Below are positions 27,574 to 36,166 of a stretch of 36,166 nucleotides of DNA, piece after piece. The notes beneath the pieces are model-generated. The model was not told the DNA's origin, ran no database searches, and was given only the letters and a program-made list of their open reading frames with translations. Within the stretch, counting starts at the first letter, position 1. The number at the start of each line of letters is the position of its first letter. Source of the stretch: Folioceros fuciformis. Its lineage: Eukaryota; Anthocerotophyta; Anthocerotopsida; Anthocerotales. The stretch spans positions 34,281 through 70,446 of the forward strand of contig JBNGIO010006079.1 of NCBI GenBank assembly GCA_049999805.1, given 5' to 3'. The position numbers and the translations under genes are program-made.

Positions 27574-30500
27574 TCAGGAGAGGTCGAAAGAGCCTTGACC
27601 CTCCGAAATGGCATAGAGCAACCTTTCACGCATTACCTCCTGATATAACACACGAAGAAATCAGCTGAGTAGGAGGGCACAGCGCACTCCAGCACATTTG
27701 ACAGCTCTTTACGTCATTCGCTTGCAAAATTGAAAACCAAACACACGTAGATTATTTACTCACCTTGCTGGAATACGGTGGCAGCTTCAGATAATTAGCA
27801 CAGGTCATGACACTTGGGAGGTCACCATCTGCAAGAGTAGTTCCTTGACCTGACACGGGTCCAGGGGGTGTGCTCCCCAGAGCTGGGATTACTGTGCTTG
27901 CTCCTGTTGGATGCTGTCAAAAGCAACAAGCGTCACACAATAACACACTAAAGCATGCAGTTGCAACATCTACAACTATAATCCAGCGCTTCAGCTCACC
28001 TTTCTCACAATGGTGAGTTTTGGGCTTAAAGCCGACAAACCCCCAGGTGGAAGGCGTGGTGCTCCAGTCACAAATCGTAAGAACGATCGTTGCTCTTCAG
28101 CAGAGAATTCACCCATAATCTCCAGAAGCTGTTCACATCATCCAAACCAAGTAAATACGTTGTGTATAACCCAGTAAAACCATGCAATACACAAAACACA
28201 AATTACATTTCGAATTGGTGGGCTCGACGCAGTGTAACCATGGTCAAATTTAATGAGATCCGCCAGAGAATCAGGCTGCCAGGACCCACCATCAAAAATT
28301 TCACTCAAATATTTATGAGGTGCAAAAACAAACGGTTTTCAGACTTCCATCCCCCACTGAGGGGTCTCCCTGCCAAAAACTTACCATCCATAGTTCACAG
28401 CGACCACAGAGCAGAGAGTCAAGTTCATCCTCCGAAAATATTTGCAAAGATGACAGCTGGAAAACCTGAAAACCAGACAAGAATTATCAATACACAGAAT
28501 TGTAAGTAAGTAACAACATAAATATCAAAGCAGGGTAGAAGTCAAAGCCAACCTGATTGAATCCTGCGCGGAAAGCCTCCATCTGAGGGAGGATACCTGT
28601 CTTTACAGTTGCATCCACTACCAGTGATATATAGTCCTCTAGATTGCTCACGTCCACCTGCACCATCCATTGAAAGACCCATCCCCATCCATTAAGAATC
28701 CGATACCAAAAGTGACAAGTCACCGCCCTTGAGTGGAACAAAATGAACGGGTCCAAGAAACACGCTTACCAATATTTCACCTCCATTTGGTCTTAAAAGA
28801 TACTCAGGATACCCAGGAAGGGTGAAGTCAAGGCACAGGTCCTCAACCCTAGAACCGCGGAAACGCAGTTGAGAGACAGCGTACTTTTTCTCTCCAGGAG
28901 TGACTTCAAGATACTGTTTACGACGTACAAGAACTTGCATTTCTTGCAAGGTCTTCCCAAGCTCATAATCTATAGACTTAACATCGTACAAATCCAGATC
29001 CTGCAGGAAATCAACAAAATCAAAATGTCCAACTCTACAGGAGGAACCAACGGACGGCACTGAATTTTCACAGCAAATTCAAATCATGAAACCCCCGGTG
29101 CTCTGGCAACAGATTGCCAGGGGAGTGTTTACAGAGTGAACGAACACAATACCTGGCCCAGCACCAGCTTGTAGAATGCAGTGGAAAGAGGTAAGTCCAG
29201 GAGTCGCCCATCTTGGAGAGCCTTTGCCATAACACGACCAAGCAGGCGGAAATGCTCGACCACCTTAGCATACCTGGTGTTTGAGGTATCTGCGTTGGAG
29301 GGCCAAGGTCGTGGAAAAAGACCCTGCGACGCTTGGACGTAATCTCCTGCAATATTCGCAGGATCGCCTGTACCCCTGCTCCTGGCTGAAGGACTTTCCG
29401 CCCCGGGTTCCCCTTCAGCATCTTGCATCTCAACATCATCCTCACCACTACTCCCTATGTCAGTTCTCCAAAGATCCAAGCTCGCCTTTTGCAGCTCATG
29501 GCTCAGCAGGGTATAAAACTCCAGGGTCGGCCCAAGTCCAGTCCCAACCTCCCCAAAGTACTCCACTTCCAAAACAGCCTTGTTACCTGAGTACAACTCC
29601 ATAACCTTGGCAGCTGAATCGAGGATCCTATTCCTTGACACCCGTACCTTCTGCCGCTGGAGTCTCCCAACGCGTAACTCGCGATCAGTTGACACAGCTT
29701 GTCCATCAGCAGTTTGTTGCTGCTGTAAACGCTGAAGAGCTCTAGACAACCCGAAAGCAGTAGCATGAAAATACTGTCTTCTAGTCTCAAAAGGAAACAA
29801 AAAGGGGCACGCCTTTGTCAGCTGATGACACCATGACGGTAAACCTCCACTGCATAGCGCTAGTGCGTCCTGCATCTGCCGAGCTAGCTTTGGAGTGAGC
29901 TTACTGCTCAGAAATTCCTCTCGTGGAACAAGGGGTCCATAGCCCTTAATATCTTCAAATTTTGAAACTTTGCCTTCTGCAAAAGCATCAGCAGCTTGCT
30001 GTGCTCTCAACCTAGGAGCAATGCGATTCAGCCCTTCCAATACCCGAAGCAAAAGGAGGATGTTGTAAGTGGTATTTGACTTATCCAAGTCGCAGGGAAG
30101 TTCCCCTTGCAAGATACTATCCAACAAGGAGGCCTGCTGCCAAGAACCCTCAGTGCAACTGGAGCCAGCATTCACTGCTCTGCTTTGAGCATTCGCTTCC
30201 AACCTTTGAGAACCACTGCCAGATGACGATGCTGCAGGTTGATCTGTAGTGTTGTAGTCTGCTCGTTGGTATGTGATAGTGTATATTTCCTCCCAAAGTC
30301 TTTTACCGGCTCCTACTGCATCTGTCCCTGCATATCTCTCCTCGTCCTCATCATCAGCAACTATTTGTCGCTGAACCGCTTGAAAGATGGTCAGAGACCT
30401 GTTCAAAGGTTTCCCACCAAGCGAGAAAACCAACTTGGGCGGTAGATTGGCAGCAGTTAAAGAAGCCATTGGAGTTCTCCGATCACGCGTGACACCCCGT

Positions 30501-33500
30501 CCCCCACTGCCACCTACTGATGTGCCTCCTGCCATGGCAACAGCAGCAAAAGATAAAGAGCCCTTTGCCCACACAGAGGATCCTGTCCGCAAGCCACTGG
30601 TTTCAGCTCCTGCTCCTACAGCATTCGACCTACCTCCTAAGTTGACTCCAGATATGCCTGATGCAAATCCAGATGCCTGCAGTAGTGCCTCACTTCCAGA
30701 CACACTGGATGAAGCCAAATTCCCCACATCATTCCCATCCCCCAGCTGTACATCATGAACCCGCTCCCCAATGCAGACAGGTGAAGGCTCCTCTCCAAAG
30801 ACCTGCATTCCATGGGTCAATTTCCATGAGCCACAATGATCACCAGCTCCAGGCCACAGCTAGCAATCATGAAGCTGTCAGCTAAAAGAAGGTTCACGAT
30901 GGGAGAAAAGAAACAGCCCAAAAACATATTGCCCACCTCTTCATCAGCCTGATCATCATCAAGTTCATCATCCTGTAAATGGCCAATGAGATGGGTTAGT
31001 CGAGAGTTTCTCTGTACCCCAAGGAAGATGAATTCACGTTCACAAGAAGTGCCCTACCTCTTCATGCTCTTCTTCATCTTCTTCATCCTCTGATATCTCA
31101 TCCTCTTCCATTGCAACAGCCTCCTCAAGCTCTGCTGGAGAAGCATCGACCTCTTCATCCTGTCATCACCATTGAGAATTGACCGAAGAAAGGTCAGGAA
31201 CACAGTTGAAGGAGGAATGCTGAACATCAACAAAACAGTTCTAAATTGCCAGAAAATTTTAACCACCCACCTCACTCTCCATTGAAGAGGTGCCTTCTGC
31301 TTGCTTCAGCAAAGAAGCTTCGGCAGCTGATGCTCTTCTCCGCGCGGCAGCATTCCTTGTTTCGGGGCCCCTATGCTCTTCTGGACTTACTGTCTCAACA
31401 GTATTCTTGGTGCCAACTTTCCCCTTTCCTTTCGACGAGGTTATACTTCCTGCAGCTTCTAGATTTCTTCTAGACCCAGCTGTTACTGATGCTGACGCTG
31501 AAGCAGGGCCTGATACAGATGCTGATGCAGATGCAGCTGCAGAGGCTACAACAGCTGCAGTTCTTGAGCGAGTTGATGGACGACGCTCGGGGATTAGAGG
31601 TGCCGTCGTGGAAGGGGTAGTACCGGGCGCTGAATCAGTCGCTGGCACTGCATCACCTCCCTCAACACTATTTGCAGCAGATGTAGATACAGCCTCATGC
31701 CTCTTCACCCTGGGCCAAAGGAAGTCTTCAACCGCAAAAAAGGTAGCCAGAGGTTCAATAAGAACAACATTAGAAGAGTAGTCCCGCAGAACTCTCTCCC
31801 CAGGTGCTCTACAGAGCCGCAGCTTAAAAGGCTGAGCTAGAGCACTTAACCCTGCAGCAATGCTAGCACCACTAGTAGTTGACCTGGGGGAATGACTAAT
31901 TACTACCGGGAATCGCTCCAAAGATGCTAGTGCATTTTGCAGCTTTTGCACCAGCATTGTCAAAGGAACTTCCTTTCCCTCATCTACCATAGGCAGCGCA
32001 AGCCCAATGAACTCCTTAAACCTCTTCAGCGCCTGTTGCCTCAGCCTAGCAGAATTTGGGTCAGTGATGTTCTCCTTGGAAAGATTCCCACAAGAGAAGA
32101 AATGTAAGAGGGAACCAACAACTCCACTTCCCACGAACTCAAAGGTTGAAACCCCATCCCCACCACCCAATTCCACCAGTATTTCTTGTATGAGCCCTAG
32201 GAGATGCTCGTCACTCAAAGAAGGTACCTGCGAAGCTTTTCCTTTCCCTTTCCCCTTGCCTTTAACCTCCACAATAGTGTCACCACTGAGCTTAGCAGAG
32301 AGCCCCTTCAGCTTGCACAGGCTTTCTGTCAACCCAGCATCGGTTAAACCAGAATCCCCCGAAAAGTACTGCTCCTTGAATCTCTTAGCACTGCTGATAT
32401 AAGCTGCCCGAAGCCCTGAACGTGTAGACCGGAGAGCTGGTTCCGAGCCTCCAGTAGGTGGTGACCCAACAGGTGCACTGCTAGACCCTCCAAGCTCGTC
32501 TGCTGGATCAGTTGGTGCAGCTCCTCGGCGCCTTCCAGGAGCTCCGCGGCGTGGCCTTGATGTGGCCACTGAGGAGGCACCCGATGCATCTGTTCCCCTG
32601 GCAGAAGCTGAGCTTTGTTGAGAAGCTCCCTGACTGTGCTCCGAGGCAATCAACAAATCAATTGCGTGGACAACACCCTCTTTCACAAACACCTTTGTGA
32701 AGACGTCAGGCAGTTTCTGCATTAACATTTCTGCTATCTGCAAAGCTGTGATCAAAACTGAAGCATCTTTAGATGCCAGGACCCCAGACAAGAAGCTGCA
32801 TCACATCAAGCCAAGGTAAGCAGGATGTTACACTTCGAAGATGAAAGATTAGCTTCAAAGTTGTTAACTTCGTATGCATGCAAAGACAAAAGAGCTGCGT
32901 CTGATTCATACCTGGAGATATTTGACTCCTTCAACAACGTCCGCAACATGTCAGCCGTACTGAAGTGAAGAAGCTTGTTGATGGCAGCAAGGCACTTGTG
33001 ACGCACCGGTGGATTGACACTGGAACCGTAAACCTGGGTGACGAAACAACAGTCAGCAATTTTGCTCGACAAAAAAGTAATACGGACAAATCCCTACGTT
33101 TAAAGTCATACCTGAACAAGCACTGGGAATAGATCCGCCCCAAACTGCACCAATAGCTCAGGATGACAGCGCAGCAACTTCTCTCGAGGTGAGATCTCTG
33201 CCACTGTGACATCCCCTTCTTCTGTTTTTCCATGCTTTTTTCCACTCTTCCCGCCGTTTGAGGTTGATGCAGGGGTTGCCCCAGAAAGCCCAGGCATGGG
33301 TGGTAGGAGCTCATTGATAAGCGTCACAACCTCATAGAGCTGTGAAGCCGCATGGTCAGAGAAAAACAGATGCTGTGTCCAACATGTTTGCATGCTTCTA
33401 GCAGAAAGCAAGTCGCAAAATGTGCATTTCATAAAAGGGTATGACCACAGGAGAACTTCAGGTGGTAAGAACCTGTTCTGGTGGGCGGTTGACGGATGAG

Positions 33501-35504
33501 GGAGACACAGAGGTACTTGAGACAAGTCCAGATCCAGCTAGAATGTCCTTCAAGATTCTACTGATACGGAGATCAAGCAAGCTCTCAGCTGCTGCAGCAG
33601 ATCCAGAGGTGCATGTTGAAAGTAGCCGGATCAAACCCTGCAAGACCAGCCATACAGCGTCACCTTTAGACTCCCACCCCCGACTCATGGTCAACAGCAG
33701 TTAACATGCTGGTAACGTACTGTGTATGTTGCATTGCCCAACGATGCTTGCGGAATTAGACTCCCGCTGGAGCTCCCAACAGAGATCAAACGCGCAGTTT
33801 GTGCAATCAGTCCATGGGAGCAAAGTGTATCCAGCTTCTCAGGAGACGTTGCGAAAGCCTCTGCAATTCGTGTGAGGCACACCGAAGCTTGCTCGACAAC
33901 CTGCAAGAGAAGAACTTGCGATTAGTCACCAATGAAGGGTAAGGGTGGGGCGGCAACGGAATCAGGTTCCAAACAAGCCCACCTTTGAATCTTGATATTG
34001 CAAAAGGCTGGTTAATATGGGCACAGCCTCCATCACAAAGTCCGAAGCATCAGATGGCAACTGCCTGCATATATTGGCAGCAGTGGAAACTGCTACTCTC
34101 TACAGTACAAATCCACAAGTCAATACAGCAGCACGACTCCGGATTCCCTGAAGCAAGGGAACGTTTTCCTCCCAAGCAAAACAGCACAAAACACTCGCGT
34201 AAGTATCTTACTTGAACGCCAGTTGAAAAGAAGTCCAGATAAGAGAGCACTGCAATGAGAGCTCCAGCTCGAAGACAAGCTGTAGGATGCTCGTGAGAGA
34301 TCTTTTCTAGAGCTTGCAGAGACTGCAAAGAAGGACACCCACGAATCAATACTGCTGAATGAGCAGACATCTGACTCGGGAATACAGTGAATTAAGTTAT
34401 CAGCCTCAGCACAGGCAGGCCTAGCAAGAGGAAGCGCAAGGTGGGTACTCCAACAGAAACCTTTGCACACGACACACTGCATGAACCAAAGCACACGGCA
34501 GGCGCCTGGGCTATGGTGCACGAACATACCTGCTCTGCAAGATCAATGTACTCAATAGTCAGGAGACGTGCACAAAAGCATGGAACAGCCCCATAGTGCA
34601 CGACCGCTGCACATGAAGAGGGAAGCACATCGCATAGATGAGTCAAAGCCCTAGCGGCTAAGAGCATCATGTCAGGATTGTACTCGCAGTTCAGTAGCCC
34701 AACCAGCACCGGCACAAACGAGTCGACAGAAAAGCTGCTCAGGGACTCTTCTGTTCCAATGGAAAGCAATTCACAGAGCTGAGAAAGGGCATCCAATTGC
34801 CGGCCCTCTTCACCATCCGCCCGGAGGCCTGACAGAATTTTCTTCAGCCGACTATTCTGGTGAGACGAGGGGGTGGAGGAGGGCATGAGGTCATCCAAGC
34901 CCGCACCCAGTTTCCTGAGAAGACCATGCAGAGCACTGCTGGCGGACGCCAAATTCTGATGCAAAGTGCTGCCACCCTCCCCATCATGGTCGTCATCAGC
35001 AAAGCCCGCCACTGCTGCTGCAGCAGCCGCCCTGTCCCTGTCCCTGTCCCGGTCCCTATCCCTGTCCCGAGCTCGCTCCTTCTCCTTCTCAGCTTCCTTC
35101 TCCTTCCCCTTGTCCGTATCCCTATCTTTCTCGTTCTCCTTCTCGGCAGCGCGCTGCTCCTCTTCCCGCTCGTGGTCCCTCTTGGCGGCTCTCTCTAATT
35201 CCCTCTTAGCAGCCTTCTCCGATTCCCGCCTGCTGGCCTTGTCGCTCTCCCGCTTGGAGGCCAGGGCCAGGGCGTCGTAGGACGGGTCCATGGGCGTGGC
35301 CTCCAGAGATCTAGCAGCGGCAGCAGCGGCGGCAGCAGCAGCTATGGAAGTGCGAGTGGGCGGGCGAGGTCGAGGCGGAATCGGAGCAGAAGCTGCGGCG
35401 GCTGACGAGGATGCAGAGAGGCGGGCTCGCTTGGACCGGGATGGCCGAGCAGGGGATGGCCGATGCGACGTGGCCTCCGCCCGCTTGCGGCTGCGCGTTT
35501 CCAT
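27574..35504 (-). CDS. UPL3: HECT E3 ubiquitin ligase, UPL3/KAKTUS-TRIP12 type
   Basis: ARM-repeat HECT ubiquitin ligase, nuclear/cytosolic. Plant UPL3 acts in trichome, seed and proteasome-linked regulation. Eighteen GT-AG exons from 34530-35504 down to 27574-27639 give about 2013 aa, against about 1890 for Arabidopsis UPL3. The N-terminus is low-complexity: Ala/Pro, then a charged Lys/Glu/Arg/Asp region. Armadillo repeats ([55 protein letters not shown]) span about residues 210-700. A disordered middle with acidic stretches precedes the HECT domain ([17 protein letters not shown] at about 1601, [18 protein letters not shown]). The catalytic Cys lies in [16 protein letters not shown] (about residue 1980), and the C-terminus is EGQGSFDLS. 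The ATG at 35504 is the first in frame. Confidence 0.97.
30937..30972 (-). other. UPL3: 36-nt symmetric acidic exon of UPL3
   Basis: Twelve codons ([12 protein letters not shown]) between an acceptor TTTACAG and donor GTGGGC, phase 0 at both ends. Together with the adjacent 102-nt phase 0-0 exon (31058-31159), it encodes one long acidic tract. Either can be skipped without a frame change. Confidence 0.75.
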
Positions 35505-36166
35505 AAAAGGACTCCAATCCCCCGGGACCGGCCCCCTGCCCCGCCTAGGCCCGGGCCTGGGATGCAGATCTCACACGCAGTGTCCACAGCACAAGCCTCT
35601 TAGCCGCGCCCTCCTGCTTCGCTCCCATGAAGCCACGCCAGGCCCGGAATTGGGCCTGCCTCCAATCCTTCCCGTCCCGCCGGTGCCGCAGCACTCAGAT
35701 CCCCGATCAAACCCTGCACGCTCTGCAATCCGCGGCCACCATCGCACCAATTACTCCCAATCTCAGCCCGGGGCCCGATTCCCCCGCCTCCCAGCAAGAT
35801 TGTCCTCCGCTCCACAGCTGGACTCCAGTGGCGGTCGCCGGGCTACCGTGCTGCAGGGCTCAGGGCACAACACGCACCCATGCACCACCGGAGCAACACA
35901 AATGTACAGAGCGGGTTTGAGGGGAGCTTTATAGCCTGCACCTTCCCACCTCCATACTATATGGAGAGATGGCACCACATGACATGCCCTCTACCGAGAT
36001 CACCACACAAGTCTTTTTTTCACAATTTCCCACATTCTCTACAAGACTTGGTGCTACTTCCTCGGTATATCCTTCCCTCCTGCATGAGAAAAAAAAATAG
36101 CAACCAAAGCCTCCGACTTATGCAGCTCCTTCCTCCCTCCCTTCCCTTCCCTTCCCTTCCCTTCCC
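35505..36166. promoter_or_regulatory. UPL3 5' flank, GC-rich with palindromes
   Basis: The 662 bases upstream of the UPL3 start. They include the perfect 12-base palindrome AGGCCCGGGCCT at 35547-35558 and a GGCCCGGAATTGGGCC block at 35641-35656 with a TGGGCC element. An open plus-strand frame across 35290-35934 is a shadow of GC-rich sequence. No second gene is seen before the window ends. Confidence 0.45.
36137..36166. repeat. CCCTT pyrimidine microsatellite at window edge
   Basis: About five CCCTT units, preceded by CCCTC, run to the last base of the window, so the true length is unknown. On the minus strand this is a GGGAA/purine tract upstream of UPL3. Confidence 0.9.

Noticed and set aside
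31290-31781. Plus-strand open frame of 163 codons inside UPL3
   Set aside because: It is antisense to the large ARM-HECT linker exon, and its Ala/Asp repeats mirror the Ser/Ala-rich coding strand.
35290-35934. Plus-strand open frame of 214 codons at the UPL3 5' end
   Set aside because: It is the reverse of the Ala/Pro-rich UPL3 N-terminus running into its promoter, and the composition explains the lack of stops.

Overview
The window is nuclear DNA from a green plant, most likely a compact streptophyte alga or an early-diverging plant. That placement is inferred from gene content, not from a search. Nine protein-coding genes and a probable MOZART2 gene are split by short introns. I modelled about 70, mostly 75-180 nt, with GT-AG ends apart from two proposed GC-AG introns. 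The families are plant-type: a HAK/KUP potassium transporter, a plastid lysophosphatidate acyltransferase, chloroplast Obg GTPase, an IREG3/MAR1 ferroportin-like carrier and a UPL3-type HECT ubiquitin ligase. A HAP2/GCS1 gamete fusogen indicates a HAP2-using sexual lineage. I see no prokaryotic or viral genes and no tRNA or rRNA.

Layout. Positions 166-3475 (-) hold a nine-exon HAK/KUP K+ transporter. Positions 4464-5658 (-) hold a three-exon single-pass membrane protein that I do not recognise. Positions 6396-8840 (-) hold a complete 428-residue AP-1 mu adaptin. Positions 8899-9453 (-) hold a two-exon MOZART2-like gene ending 58 nt before the AP-1 mu start codon. Positions 9695-13377 (-) hold IREG3/MAR1, whose 5' end is interrupted by a 400-N assembly gap and which contains two tandem versions of one exon. 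Positions 14464-16030 (-) hold plastid LPAT1. Positions 16.26-17.4 kb are an AT-rich, repeat-bearing insert without recognisable genes. Positions 17906-21232 (-) hold chloroplast Obg with an apparent one-base frame break. Positions 21432-22642 (+) hold a ZNRD2/p27 autoantigen-like zinc-ribbon protein divergent from Obg. Positions 22900-26842 (+) hold HAP2/GCS1. Positions 27574-35504 (-) hold an 18-exon UPL3-like HECT E3.

The genes are mainly unrelated housekeeping and trafficking functions, not one pathway. The strongest unusual signal is in IREG3. Exons at 12095-12219 and 11929-12053 are both 125 nt, share splice phases, encode alternative versions of TM1 and the start of TM2, and are separated by only 41 nt. 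Using both or neither shifts the frame, so the structure predicts mutually exclusive splicing of a plastid/mitochondrial metal carrier. The second strongest is the MOZART2/AP-1 mu pair, which may be transcribed as one bicistronic mRNA.
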